From positions 1-64,000 of the forward strand of contig NZ_NFJR01000013.1 of the NCBI RefSeq assembly GCF_002159975.1: a stretch of 64,000 nucleotides of DNA, in the 5' to 3' direction. A program made the position numbers and the translations under genes. Positions 36,063 through 45,064 of this stretch are shown piece by piece (position 1 is the stretch's first letter; each line of letters starts with the position of its first letter). The notes beneath the pieces are model-generated. The model was not told the origin of the DNA. It did not search any database and was given only the letters and a program-made list of their open reading frames with translations. The DNA is from Barnesiella sp. An22. Its GTDB lineage: Bacteria; Bacteroidota; Bacteroidia; Bacteroidales; Barnesiellaceae.

Positions 36063-37247
36063 ATGGCGGGTAGTTTGAATGTAGGAATGGCTCCTCAGGA
36101 ACAGTTGCTGGGTGTGATGTCGGGCAACCGTCGGTTGTCTGTCGGGTTGCCGGCCGAACACAACGGCGGGGAGAAACGATTCCCCCTCACCCCCGAGGGG
36201 GTGGCGCTGCTCACCCGGGAGGGATTTGTGGTGCTCATCGAGCGCGGCGCGGGCGAGGGTATCAAATACAGCGACCTGCACTACACCGAAGCGGGAGCTC
36301 AGGCGGTCGATGCCGCCGAGGTGTTCCAGTGCGATGTGGTGCTCAAGATTACCCCGCTGAACGGGGAAGAGGCGGCCTTGATTCGGCCGGGCGTGTTCCT
36401 GCTCACCCTGCTGCAACCTCAGTATCAGTCGGCTTCGGTTGTCAAACTGTTGATGCAGAAGAAGGTGACCGCCGTGGCCATCGATCGGGTGACCGACGAA
36501 CAGGGGCGCTGTCTCTTTGCCGATATTCTCGACGAGATTGACGGCCGTGCCGCCATCGTGCTGGCCTCGGAGCTGCTGAGCAACCGCAGTGGCGGCAAAG
36601 GGGTTTTGCTGGGTGGTGTGCCCGGTGTGGCTGCCTCCGAGGTGCTGATTATCGGCGGCGGCTTGGCCGGCCGTGCAGCAGCCCGTGCGGCTTGCGGACT
36701 GGGGGCTCTGGTGCGCGTCTTCGACAACGATTTCTATCGCCTGCGGGCTACCCAGCTCGAGGTGAGCCCCTCGGTCTTTACTTCGAACCTGCACCCGCAT
36801 GTGCTGGAAAATGCCATGCGCTCGGCCGATGTGGTTATCGGTACCGAGGTGCCCGACCAAGGACGGCTGGGCATGAACTATGTCGAGATGATGAAGCGGG
36901 GCGCCCTGCTCTTCGACCTCTGCATGGACAAGGGGGGCTGTTTCGAAACCTCGAGTTGCAGCGAGGCCCCGTGCAACAAGGTGTACGAACAGTGCGGCGT
37001 GCTGCACTACTGCCTCTCGAGCGTGAGCAGTGCCGTGGCCCGGACGGCTTCGATGGCCCTGAGCAACCTGCTGGTGCCCCTGCTCATTTCGCTCAACGAC
37101 CCCGCCATGCTCTACGGCCACATCAAGTCGGACGACCGGCTGCGCAATGCCGTTTATCTGTTTGGCGGGAAGCTCACTCACAAGGAGCTGAGCATACGTC
37201 TGGGGTTGCCCTATTACGATATGGCACTTTTCATGGCCATGTTTTAA
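36063..37247 (+). CDS. Alanine dehydrogenase / PntAA family dehydrogenase
   Basis: 394 residues of the alanine dehydrogenase-pyridine nucleotide transhydrogenase family. The N-terminal substrate domain has GLPAEHNGGEKRFPLTPEGV with the conserved Arg/Lys region, and the NAD domain has the Rossmann loop LIIGGGLAGRAAARAACGLG followed by an acidic VFDND end, which favours NAD. It probably converts alanine and pyruvate. A cluster of cysteines (FDLCMDKGGCFETSSC) near residue 290 is unusual for alanine dehydrogenases and could bind metal or be redox active. It stands between aroK and korA. Confidence 0.8.
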   Translation: MAGSLNVGMAPQEQLLGVMSGNRRLSVGLPAEHNGGEKRFPLTPEGVALLTREGFVVLIERGAGEGIKYSDLHYTEAGAQAVDAAEVFQCDVVLKITPLNGEEAALIRPGVFLLTLLQPQYQSASVVKLLMQKKVTAVAIDRVTDEQGRCLFADILDEIDGRAAIVLASELLSNRSGGKGVLLGGVPGVAASEVLIIGGGLAGRAAARAACGLGALVRVFDNDFYRLRATQLEVSPSVFTSNLHPHVLENAMRSADVVIGTEVPDQGRLGMNYVEMMKRGALLFDLCMDKGGCFETSSCSEAPCNKVYEQCGVLHYCLSSVSSAVARTASMALSNLLVPLLISLNDPAMLYGHIKSDDRLRNAVYLFGGKLTHKELSIRLGLPYYDMALFMAMF

Positions 37248-37312
37248 ATAGAAAGAGGTAAGATTGCTTACATATTTCTATGAAAATATTTCAAATGCTT
37301 ACAAAAAAACAC

Positions 37313-37320
37313 TATCTTTG
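37313..37320 (+). promoter_or_regulatory. Promoter -7 box for korAB
   Basis: TATCTTTG, a perfect -7 match, with ATTTC near the expected -33 position. The leader contains the AT palindrome GATTTTA-ATA-TAAAATC (37328-37344). Confidence 0.5.
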
Positions 37321-37381
37321 TCAAAATGATTTTAATATAAAATCAAAAACAGCTCTGTTGAATTAAAAATGTAACGTAAAC

Positions 37382-39226
37382 ATGACAGAAAAAACGAAAG
37401 TGAAAGTATTGGAAGAAGTCGTGGTACGATTTTCCGGCGATTCGGGCGATGGCATGCAGTTGGCCGGAAATATTTTTTCCAATGTTTCGGCCGGTATGGG
37501 AGATGAAATATCGACCTTCCCCGATTATCCGGCAGAGATTCGGGCTCCGCAAGGCACACTGGGTGGAGTATCCGGTTTTCAGGTTCATATGGGACGGGGT
37601 GTTCACACGCCGGGCGACTTGGCCGATGTGTTGGTGGCCATGAACCCTGCAGCCTTGAAGACGAATGCCCGTCATGTGAAGAGAGGCGGAGTGGTCATCA
37701 TCGACTCCGACAGCTTCCGCGCCAGCGATTTGGAGAAGGCGGCTTTCCAGACCGACGACCCCATCAAGGAGGCCGGACTTTCGCATGCACAGATTGTGCC
37801 GGTGCCCATTACGCAGATGGTGAAGGATTCGTTGGCCGACTCGGGTCTCGACAACAAGTCGATCGTGCGGTGCAAAAACATGTTTGCGCTGGGCCTCGTC
37901 TGCTGGTTGTTCGACCGTCCGCTGGAGCAGGCACAACATTTGCTGAAGAATAAGTTTGCCAAGAAACCGGCCATCTACGAGGCTAATGCCAAGGTGATGA
38001 GCGACGGTTACAATTATGGCCACAACATACACGCCTCGGTATCGACCTATCGGGTAGAGTCGGCACAGGTGCGCCCCGGTATCTATACCGACGTGAACGG
38101 CAACACCGCCACCGCCTGGGGCTTGATTGCCGCTTCGGAGAAATCGGGTCTGCCCCTTTTCCTGGGCAGTTATCCCATCACCCCCGCCACCGACATTCTG
38201 CACGAGCTGGCCAAACGCAAAGACCTGGGTGTAAAAGCCATTCAGGTCGAGGATGAGATTGCCGGTGTCTGCACCGCCATCGGTGCCGCGTTTGCCGGGA
38301 ATCTGGCAGCGACCTCGACCTCGGGTCCCGGTCTGGCCTTGAAGAGCGAGGGTATCGGTCTGGCCGTGATGTCGGAGCTTCCGCTGGTAGTTATCGACGT
38401 ACAGCGCGGCGGTCCCTCGACGGGTCTGCCCACCAAGACCGAGCAGACCGACCTGTTGCAGGCTCTCTACGGCCGTAACGGCGAAAGCCCGGTTGTGGTC
38501 GTGGCTGCTTCGACTCCGACCAACTGCTTCGACATGGCCTTCCAGGCTGCCAAGATCGCTCTGGAGCACATGACGCCCGTCATCCTGCTCACCGACGGTT
38601 TCATCGGCAACGGCTCTTCGGCCTGGCGTATCCCCGACATGGACGAGTATCCCGAAATAAAACCCAACTACGTGAAGTCCGAACAACTGGGCGCCTGGAA
38701 ACCCTACGACCGCGACGAGCGTTCGGTACGCTTCTGGGCACGTCCGGGCGTCGAAGGCTTCATGCACCGCCTGGGCGGACTGGAGAAAGACTGGAAGACC
38801 AGCGCCATCTCTACCGACCCGGCCAACCACGAGAAGATGGTGCGTGCCCGCCAGCAAAAGGTCGACAACATTGCTAACGACCTGCCGTTGCTCCAGGTGC
38901 AGGGTAACCCCGATGCCGAGCTGCTGGTAGTGGGCTGGGGCGGCACCTACGGCCACCTCTATTCGGCCGTCGAGGCCATGAATGCCCAGGGCAAACCGGT
39001 GGCATTCGCCCACTTCAACTATATCAATCCTCTGCCCCTGAATACCGAGGAGGTGCTCCGCCGGTACAAACGGGTGGTTGTGTGCGAGCTGAACAACGGT
39101 CAGTTTGCGGCTTACCTCTCGGGTAAAGTCCCCGGCAAGACCTTCCTGCGTTACAACAAGATACAGGCCCAACCGTTTATGGTGAGCGAGTTGATTGACC
39201 ATTTTACAAAGCTTTTGGAGGAATAA
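37382..39226 (+). CDS. korA: 2-oxoglutarate (2-oxoacid):ferredoxin oxidoreductase, fused gamma/alpha subunit
   Basis: 614 residues. The first ~190 residues are the gamma domain (VVRFSGDSGDGMQLAGNIFS). The alpha domain follows (about 205-610) with the pyrimidine-binding signature GSYPITPATDILHELAK and VQRGGPSTGLPTKTEQTDL. With KorB it oxidises 2-oxoglutarate or related acids to acyl-CoA, reducing ferredoxin; in Bacteroidales it works in the branched or reductive TCA route. The complex is cytoplasmic. It lacks its own iron-sulfur domain, as usual for this two-subunit type. korB starts 3 bases after the stop. Confidence 0.92.
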   Translation: MTEKTKVKVLEEVVVRFSGDSGDGMQLAGNIFSNVSAGMGDEISTFPDYPAEIRAPQGTLGGVSGFQVHMGRGVHTPGDLADVLVAMNPAALKTNARHVKRGGVVIIDSDSFRASDLEKAAFQTDDPIKEAGLSHAQIVPVPITQMVKDSLADSGLDNKSIVRCKNMFALGLVCWLFDRPLEQAQHLLKNKFAKKPAIYEANAKVMSDGYNYGHNIHASVSTYRVESAQVRPGIYTDVNGNTATAWGLIAASEKSGLPLFLGSYPITPATDILHELAKRKDLGVKAIQVEDEIAGVCTAIGAAFAGNLAATSTSGPGLALKSEGIGLAVMSELPLVVIDVQRGGPSTGLPTKTEQTDLLQALYGRNGESPVVVVAASTPTNCFDMAFQAAKIALEHMTPVILLTDGFIGNGSSAWRIPDMDEYPEIKPNYVKSEQLGAWKPYDRDERSVRFWARPGVEGFMHRLGGLEKDWKTSAISTDPANHEKMVRARQQKVDNIANDLPLLQVQGNPDAELLVVGWGGTYGHLYSAVEAMNAQGKPVAFAHFNYINPLPLNTEEVLRRYKRVVVCELNNGQFAAYLSGKVPGKTFLRYNKIQAQPFMVSELIDHFTKLLEE

Positions 39227-39229
39227 GAC

Positions 39230-40246
39230 ATGGAAGAACAAAAGGAATATACGGCAAAAGATTATAAGAGCGATCAGTATGTGCGCTGGTGTCCCGGTTG
39301 CGGAGACCACTCGATCGTGAACGTGCTGCAGAAAGCCATGGCCACGCTGGGCATACCGCCCCACAAGACCGTAGTGGTTTCGGGTATCGGCTGCTCGTCG
39401 CGTCTGCCCTACTACATGAATACCTACGGGTTCCACACCATTCACGGCCGTGCCGCTGCCATCGCTACCGGCGTGAAGACGGCCAACCCCGACCTGACCG
39501 TATGGCAGATTTCGGGCGATGGCGACTGCCTGGCTATCGGCGGTAATCACTTCATCCACTCGGTGCGCCGGAATGTCGACATCAACGTGGTGCTGATGAA
39601 CAACAAGATCTACGGCCTTACCAAGGGGCAGTATTCGCCCACGAGCGACCGTGGTTTTGTGACCAAGTCGTCGCCCTACGGCACGGTAGAAGACCCCTTC
39701 ATCCCGGCCGAGCTCGTGTTTGGTGCCCGCGGTACCTTCTTTGCCCGTTCGCTCGACGTAGAGCTGTCGGTTTCGCAGGAGGTGCTGGTCGAGGCTGCCC
39801 GCCACAAGGGAACCTCGGTGGTAGAGTTGTTGCAAAACTGCGTCATCTTCAACAACAACATCCACAGCTATGTGGCCGACAAGGAGTTCCGGGCCGACCG
39901 CACCATCCATCTGCGCCATGGCGAGAAGATGATTTTCGGCAAGGACCACAACCGAGGTCTCGTGCTCGACGGTTACAAGCTCAAGGCGGTGACCATCGGC
40001 GAGAACGGTGTGACACTCGACGACATTCTGGTACACGATGCCAAGTCGCCCGACAACTTCATGCACCAGAGTCTGGCCATGATGGACGGTCACGAACTGC
40101 CGCTGGCCATCGGCGTGATACGCAATGTCGAGGCTCCGGCCTACGACCAGGAGGTGGCCCGCCAGGTGAAAGAGGTAACCGGCAAGGTGCCTTACCATTC
40201 GCTGCGTGAGTTCCTGTTGAACGGAGAGACCTGGGAGGTAAAGTAA
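39230..40246 (+). CDS. korB: 2-oxoglutarate (2-oxoacid):ferredoxin oxidoreductase, beta subunit
   Basis: 338 residues. WCPGCGDHSIVNVLQKAM carries the Cys pair of the [4Fe-4S] site, and the TPP-binding motif runs from SGDGDCLAIGGNH to VLMNNKIYGLTKGQYSP. This subunit binds thiamine diphosphate and the cluster and works with KorA. GGAGG 10 bases before the ATG supports the start. The TKGQYSPTS stretch matches 2-oxoglutarate-type enzymes rather than pyruvate ones, but substrate choice is not certain. Confidence 0.93.
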   Translation: MEEQKEYTAKDYKSDQYVRWCPGCGDHSIVNVLQKAMATLGIPPHKTVVVSGIGCSSRLPYYMNTYGFHTIHGRAAAIATGVKTANPDLTVWQISGDGDCLAIGGNHFIHSVRRNVDINVVLMNNKIYGLTKGQYSPTSDRGFVTKSSPYGTVEDPFIPAELVFGARGTFFARSLDVELSVSQEVLVEAARHKGTSVVELLQNCVIFNNNIHSYVADKEFRADRTIHLRHGEKMIFGKDHNRGLVLDGYKLKAVTIGENGVTLDDILVHDAKSPDNFMHQSLAMMDGHELPLAIGVIRNVEAPAYDQEVARQVKEVTGKVPYHSLREFLLNGETWEVK

Positions 40247-40273
40247 TTGGCCCGCTCTCTGTGTAACCTATAC

Positions 40274-40317
40274 CATGGCGCTCGAAGCGGCGGTGATACC
40301 GGTCTTTGGGCGCCATG
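40274..40317 (+). other. Long imperfect hairpin between korB and purN
   Basis: CATGGCGC (40274-40281) and GCGCCATG (40310-40317) are perfect inverted repeats, with an inner CGGT-GAT-ACCG hairpin. It could end korAB transcription or lie in the purN leader; no T run follows directly. Confidence 0.35.
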
Positions 40318-40352
40318 TCTGTTTGTAAACCTGTGATAAAAAGAATTGTGTC

Positions 40353-40931
40353 ATGTCTCAAAAGAAACGTCTTGCTATATTTGCCAGCGGCACCGGTACC
40401 AACTTCGAGGCGATTGTAACGGCCTGCGAGTCGGGCCGTATTCCGGCCGAGGTGGTTCTGCTGGTTTGCGACAAGCCGGCGGCTGCCGTAGTCGAACTGG
40501 CCGCCCGTCACGGGGTGGAGACCTTTGCCTTCCAACCCAAATCCTACCCCTCGAAAGCCGATATGGAGGGTGCCATTGCCGACCGTCTCGACAAGGCCGG
40601 TGTCGACCTGGTGTGTCTGGCCGGTTACATGCGCATCGTGGCCGACACGCTGCTGTCGCGCTACGGTGGTCGCATCATCAACATACACCCCTCGTTGCTG
40701 CCGGCATTCCCCGGGGCCCGGGCCGTCGAGCAGGCTTTGAACTATGGGGTGAAGGTCTTTGGCGTGACCATTCACTACGTGGACCAGACGGTCGACGGCG
40801 GGCGCATCATTGCCCAGCGTGCCGTTCCCTACGAGGGGCACGACCTCGACGAGCTCTTCACGCTGGTCCATGCGGCCGAGCACGAGCTCTATCCGGCCAC
40901 AGTAGCGCGTTTGCTGGCCGGTGAGGTATAA
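40353..40931 (+). CDS. purN: Phosphoribosylglycinamide formyltransferase
   Basis: 192 residues. N-terminal ASGTGTNFEAIV binds the phosphate, and the catalytic Asn-His-Asp triad appears in INIHPSLLPAFPG and VDQTVDGGRII. It transfers a formyl group from 10-formyl-tetrahydrofolate to GAR, the third step of purine synthesis, in the cytoplasm. It stands alone and is followed by a strong bidirectional hairpin. Length is normal. Confidence 0.95.
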   Translation: MSQKKRLAIFASGTGTNFEAIVTACESGRIPAEVVLLVCDKPAAAVVELAARHGVETFAFQPKSYPSKADMEGAIADRLDKAGVDLVCLAGYMRIVADTLLSRYGGRIINIHPSLLPAFPGARAVEQALNYGVKVFGVTIHYVDQTVDGGRIIAQRAVPYEGHDLDELFTLVHAAEHELYPATVARLLAGEV

Positions 40932-40956
40932 CCCTCCAAAACGAAATAAAAAGAGC

Positions 40957-40992
40957 GAGAGCCGCTGCGAAGCATGTTTCGCGGCGGCTCTC
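40957..40992. terminator. Bidirectional terminator between purN and the Mrp ATPase gene
   Basis: A 15-bp stem (GAGAGCCGCTGCGAA with TTCGCGGCGGCTCTC, one G-T pair) around GCATGT. On the minus strand it is followed by GCTCTTTTTATTT, which would end the Mrp operon; on the plus strand it lies 25 bases past purN. Confidence 0.7.
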
Positions 40993-41026
40993 TGCCTTAT
41001 GGGAGTAACCTTGTGTGGGGGTATGT

Positions 41027-42130
41027 CTACTTGTGAACCTCTACCCGCTGGGTCGAGGGGCGGGTGGCGTTGCGCTCGTCGACAGCCTTTACTACCTCCT
41101 CGGCCAGACGTTTGAAGGCGAGCCCGGTGACCGAATCGTCGAGGGCTACGGGGTGTCCGGCATCGCCGCTTTCGCAGATGCTCTGCACGATGGGAATCTG
41201 CCCCAGCAGAGGCACGCCGGCCTCTTCGGCCAGCCGTTTGCCGCCATCCTTGCCAAAGAGGAAGTATTTGTTCTCGGGTAGTTCGGCCGGGGTGAACCAG
41301 CTCATGTTCTCGACCAGACCCAGAATGGGCACATTCACCTTGTCGCCGGTGAACATGCTGATGCCTTTGCGGGCATCGGCCAGAGCCACCTCCTGCGGGG
41401 TGGTGACCACGATGGCCCCGGTGATGGCGAGAGTCTGTACCAGGGTGAGGTGTATGTCGCTGGTGCCCGGCGGCAGGTCGAGCACGAAGTAGTCGAGGTC
41501 GCCCCAGGCGGCATCGGTGATGAGTTGCTTCAGGGCGTTGCTGGCCATGCCGCCCCGCCACAATACGGCGTCGTTCTTGCGCACGAAGAAGCCGATGGAG
41601 AGAATCTTCACCCCGTATCGTTCGACGGGCAGAATGAGGTCACGGCCGCCGATATTCTCGGTGTAGACGTCGGTATCTTCGATGTCGAACATCGTGGGGG
41701 CCGAGGGGCCGAAGATGTCGGCGTCGAGCAGACCCACCTTGTAGCCCAGGCGAGCCAGTGCTACGGCCAGGTTCGAGGCGATGGTCGACTTGCCCACGCC
41801 GCCTTTGCCCGACGACACGGCGATGATGTTCTTCACGCCGGGGAGCGGGTTCTCGGGGTTGGGGCGGGCCACCTGTTTGCTCTTGACGTTGATGTTGCCC
41901 TTGATGTCGACATCGGGGCTGATGAAGGTGAGGATAGCCGTTTCGGCCGCCTTCACGACCGAACGGATGAAGGGGTCGTTGGGCTTCTCGAAGATGATGG
42001 AGAAGCTCACCTTGTTGCCGTCGATGCGGATGTCGTCCTCGATCATGCCGTTGGCGACGAGGTCTTTTCCGTTGCCGGGATAACGCACTTTGGCCAGTGC
42101 GTCGAGTATCAGTTTAGGATATAGCTGCAT
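41027..42130 (-). CDS. Mrp/NBP35-family iron-sulfur cluster carrier ATPase
   Basis: 367 residues. An N-terminal MIP18/DUF59-like domain (about 1-85) is followed by a deviant Walker [20 protein letters not shown], and the Mrp signature [19 protein letters not shown]. Apo-proteins receive Fe-S clusters from this family; the C-terminal CxxC seen in some members is absent here. Cytoplasmic. The frame stays open to 42244, but the ATG at 42130 gives the usual domain start ([12 protein letters not shown]) and lies 10 bases after trmB, so the two are cotranscribed. Confidence 0.92.
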   Translation of the reverse strand: MQLYPKLILDALAKVRYPGNGKDLVANGMIEDDIRIDGNKVSFSIIFEKPNDPFIRSVVKAAETAILTFISPDVDIKGNINVKSKQVARPNPENPLPGVKNIIAVSSGKGGVGKSTIASNLAVALARLGYKVGLLDADIFGPSAPTMFDIEDTDVYTENIGGRDLILPVERYGVKILSIGFFVRKNDAVLWRGGMASNALKQLITDAAWGDLDYFVLDLPPGTSDIHLTLVQTLAITGAIVVTTPQEVALADARKGISMFTGDKVNVPILGLVENMSWFTPAELPENKYFLFGKDGGKRLAEEAGVPLLGQIPIVQSICESGDAGHPVALDDSVTGLAFKRLAEEVVKAVDERNATRPSTQRVEVHK

Positions 42131-42140
42131 GATATATAAG

Positions 42141-42917
42141 TTATTTTGTTGTCGTATCGTCTTGACTGCTCTGCTTGCCGCTGCGTTTTCCCCGGTTGAA
42201 ACTCCGGTAGGTGTCGTAGGGAATATCAACGTCGGGCTCGACAAATTGTTCGCGCGGCTGGCATACGAACCGGATGTACTTGATGTTCATGCCCCGCTCG
42301 AGCCACTGTTGCTCGTAGAAGGTCTTTATCTCGAGAATGTCGTCGGCGATGCCCGAGTGGTAGAGGTCGTCGGTAGCCACCTGCACGGGGTAGCCGTTGG
42401 CCTTCACCATTTCGCAGGTGTAGGTATACATGAAGGGGCTGTCGCTCTTGAGGTGGATGAGCCCGTCGGGGGTGAGTATCTGCTGGTAGAGCGCCATGAA
42501 GCGGGTCGAGGTGAGCCGCTTGCGCACCTTCTTCATCTGCGGGTCGGGGAAGGTAATCCAGATTTCCGACACCTCGCCCGGGCCGAAGAAGCGGTCGATC
42601 AGCTCGATGTTGGTCCGCAGGAAGGCTACATTCTTTATCCCCTCCTCGAGCGCCTGTTTGGCACCGCTCCACATGCGGGCCCCCTTGATGTCGATGCCGA
42701 TAAAGTTCTTTTGCGGAAAGCGACGGGCCAGCCCTACGGCATATTCGCCCTTGCCGCAACCCAGCTCGAGCACGATGGGGTTGTCGTTCTTGAAGAAGGT
42801 TTCGCCCCATTTGCCCTGCATTTCGAATCCTTTCTCCTGCAACAGGCCGAAGGGGTATTGGAACACGTGGGGGTATCCCTGCAGATCGTCGAATTTTTTC
42901 AGTTTATTTTTTCCCAT
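42141..42917 (-). CDS. trmB: tRNA (guanine-46-N7)-methyltransferase
   Basis: 258 residues. The SAM site is [16 protein letters not shown], followed by [12 protein letters not shown] and the catalytic [17 protein letters not shown]. It makes m7G46 in tRNA variable loops, in the cytoplasm. A tail of about 25 residues rich in Ser, Gln, Asp and Lys extends past the usual end of the domain. It is followed by the Mrp ATPase gene and preceded by the LRR protein gene 33 bases upstream, so it could be read from the latter's promoter. Confidence 0.93.
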   Translation of the reverse strand: MGKNKLKKFDDLQGYPHVFQYPFGLLQEKGFEMQGKWGETFFKNDNPIVLELGCGKGEYAVGLARRFPQKNFIGIDIKGARMWSGAKQALEEGIKNVAFLRTNIELIDRFFGPGEVSEIWITFPDPQMKKVRKRLTSTRFMALYQQILTPDGLIHLKSDSPFMYTYTCEMVKANGYPVQVATDDLYHSGIADDILEIKTFYEQQWLERGMNIKYIRFVCQPREQFVEPDVDIPYDTYRSFNRGKRSGKQSSQDDTTTK

Positions 42918-42950
42918 AGTCGAAATTTCATCTTTGTTCCTGGCGGTCGA

Positions 42951-44450
42951 TTACCGGTTTCGTCCCACCTTCAGGTGGCGGTACTCTCCCGATTGCATTT
43001 GTATGGACAGGACAAATATCGGTCCTGTGTATGAGCGGGTGTCGATGGCCCACTCGTAGGTCTCGCCCTCCTCCCGGTGTACAACGCGCCCGTCGAGGGT
43101 GTAGAGGGCGATTTGTCGCATGGGGTCGGAGGCTTTGACCCGGAGTATTTCGTGTTCGAAATAGACTTGCAAGGTGTGGTCGTCGGCTATCTCTTCCCGG
43201 TTGGAGAAGTGCCTGATGTCGAACTCCTGCCACTGCGGAGCGTTGCGGTAGAGCTCTATGCTCTCGTCGGGAGCTCCCAGCGCGCAGTCGGCTTGCTGCA
43301 CGTTGAGGAATACCTCCTCGCCCAGTGCCGGGGGCTCGGTGGGGTAGGCCATGACGGCGGCCAGGCGGGTACAGCTGTCGAAGGCGTGGTCGCCGATGTA
43401 GGTGACGGTCGAGGGTATCGTGGCCGAGTAGAGTTGTCGCATGCCGTAGAAGGGCCACCGGCCTATCCGCTCGAGCCCTTCGGGCAGGAACGAGAGGTGT
43501 TCCATCCGGCTGCATCCGGCAAAGGCATAGTCGGCTATCTCGCGCAGTCGGGTAGGTAGCGTGCAGTCGAGCAGCGAGGTGCAGTAGTAGAAGGCCCCTT
43601 CGCCAATTTCTTCAGTCATGGCTGGGGTATGCAGCGATGTGAGGCTTGTACAGTGGTCGAAGGCATAGGCCGGAATCGAGGTGAGCAGGATACGCTTCAT
43701 ATCGACCTGCGAGAGCGAGGTGCAGTAGGCGAAGCAACCTTCACCCAGCGATTGCAGCGCTGCGGGCAGGGCGATGGCCGTGAGGGCCGGGCAGCCGGCA
43801 AAGCAACGGTCGCCAATGGTTTGCAGCGAAGCTGGTAAGGCGATAGCCGCCAGGCGGGTACAGCCGGCGAAGGCGTTGGCTCCGATGGACTTTAGCGGAG
43901 CGCTTTCGAGGTTCAGTTCGGTATAGGCGGTGCATCCGGCAAAACTGTATTCGCCGATGCTGCGCAACGTGGCAGGCAGCGGGGTGTCGAGTGCCGGGCA
44001 GCCCGAGAAAGCCAGGTCGCCGATGCTGCGCAACTGCTCGCCCCAGACGATGGTGGTGAGGGCCGGGCATCCGGCAAAGGCGGCCTCGCCGATGACTTGT
44101 GTGCCTTTTGGTAGTTTTACCATCGTCAGTTTCTGGAATCCGAGAAAGGTGTGCGCCGGCAGGGTGTGCGCTTCGAAACGCGCCTGGTTGCCCAGATAGG
44201 TATCGCGGCTTTCGTAGGCGGCAATCGTGCAGCCCTCCAGGTCGATGAGGTTCAGGTTGGTGAGCGAGTCGCCCATGTAGGCGAAATCGCGGGCATCGAG
44301 TGTGCCCGTGACGGTCAGTTGGGTGACCGACTCGCCGGAGGTCGGGATATGACTTTGCAGCTCGCCCTCCTCGGTGTGGCAGGTGTAGGAAGCCGCCAGC
44401 ACGCTGTGGCCGGAGAACAGTAGTAAAGCGATGTATAGCATCTGTTTCAT
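42951..44450 (-). CDS. BspA-like leucine-rich-repeat surface protein with T9SS tail
   Basis: 499 residues with a signal peptide ending VLAA. About a dozen 22-24-residue LRR_5 (BspA/TpLRR) repeats of the form IG..AFAGC..L..I.LP run from about residue 105 to 385. The C-terminal ~75 residues (IALYTLDGRVVHREEGE to HLKVGRNR) resemble a T9SS sorting domain. BspA-like proteins of Bacteroidales bind host matrix or other bacteria; the ligand here is unknown. The gene has a consensus promoter (44481-44512), and a copy of the dispersed repeat lies just upstream of that. Confidence 0.87.
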   Translation of the reverse strand: MKQMLYIALLLFSGHSVLAASYTCHTEEGELQSHIPTSGESVTQLTVTGTLDARDFAYMGDSLTNLNLIDLEGCTIAAYESRDTYLGNQARFEAHTLPAHTFLGFQKLTMVKLPKGTQVIGEAAFAGCPALTTIVWGEQLRSIGDLAFSGCPALDTPLPATLRSIGEYSFAGCTAYTELNLESAPLKSIGANAFAGCTRLAAIALPASLQTIGDRCFAGCPALTAIALPAALQSLGEGCFAYCTSLSQVDMKRILLTSIPAYAFDHCTSLTSLHTPAMTEEIGEGAFYYCTSLLDCTLPTRLREIADYAFAGCSRMEHLSFLPEGLERIGRWPFYGMRQLYSATIPSTVTYIGDHAFDSCTRLAAVMAYPTEPPALGEEVFLNVQQADCALGAPDESIELYRNAPQWQEFDIRHFSNREEIADDHTLQVYFEHEILRVKASDPMRQIALYTLDGRVVHREEGETYEWAIDTRSYTGPIFVLSIQMQSGEYRHLKVGRNR

Positions 44451-44480
44451 TCCTGATATAAACCTCTCGTCATTCGGGCG

Positions 44481-44512
44481 TAAAGATACTAAAAGATGAG
44501 GGTCTGGACAAA
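44481..44512 (-). promoter_or_regulatory. Promoter of the BspA-like gene
   Basis: Minus-strand TTTG (44512-44509), exactly 20 bases, TATCTTTA (44488-44481), 30 bases before the ATG at 44450. Confidence 0.68.
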
Positions 44513-44525
44513 TAGGGACGCACAG

Positions 44526-44573
44526 TTTTCAATTTTGGCTATGCTGCCCCGTCCCTCTGTCTGCTGTAAAAGA
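44526..44573. repeat. Dispersed ~48-bp repeat, copy B
   Basis: Begins TTTTCAATTTTGGCTATGCT, matching copy A (6061) closely over its first 20 bases and loosely over the rest; its TATCTTTG-like end is degraded. It lies just upstream of the BspA promoter. Confidence 0.45.
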
Positions 44574-44660
44574 GTGGGTAAAATAGGGTTCCCCGGTGTA
44601 GTGCTTCGTAGCGTTGCCGGTGTGTGGCAGGCCGTTCACTCCCCCGGGGGGATGGCAGGG

Positions 44661-45008
44661 CTACTCCTGGGTGAGGCGATAGCGGGCGCCGTGGTCGAGG
44701 ATGAAGTTGAGTATCTCCTGGAACAGAGCTTCGACCTCCGACGGTACCGCCAGATTGGAGGTGTCGCCATACCTGTCGAACAGGGCCTGGGGTAGAGCCT
44801 CGGCGGTGATGTGCAGATGTTTGGCCAGGGTAGCAGCCTCGTCCCGGTCGAGTGTGGCAAACGTCTTGCTCTCTCGGTCCGGGTCGTCATAGTCGGTAAA
44901 TTCCAGCTGGATAACCAGCTCCTGCCGTGCACCCTCCCACACGGTAATCGACGACCATATCTCGAGGTCGTCGTGCGATTCCACGATTACTTGTTTCAAG
45001 GTCAGCAT
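44661..45008 (-). CDS. Hypothetical protein of unknown function
   Basis: 115 residues, acidic, no signal peptide or membrane segment. It starts with a strand-rich half (LEIWSSITVWEGARQELVIQ) and ends helical (VEALFQEILNFILDHGARYR). I do not recognise a family. It starts 56 bases after the stop of the S24 repressor gene in the same direction, so it may be cotranscribed with the repressor and belong to the same module. The reading frame is consistent with local codon use, and it is followed by about 90 bases before the dispersed repeat copy B. Confidence 0.6.
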   Translation of the reverse strand: MLTLKQVIVESHDDLEIWSSITVWEGARQELVIQLEFTDYDDPDRESKTFATLDRDEAATLAKHLHITAEALPQALFDRYGDTSNLAVPSEVEALFQEILNFILDHGARYRLTQE

Positions 45009-45064
45009 ATTTCTCGGTAATGTTTCGTTGGCGTTGATATTGGTATTTTTTTCTTTACTGCATC

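Noticed and set aside
37343-40198. A 951-codon minus-strand frame
   Set aside because: Antisense shadow of korA and korB, which have complete catalytic motifs on the plus strand.
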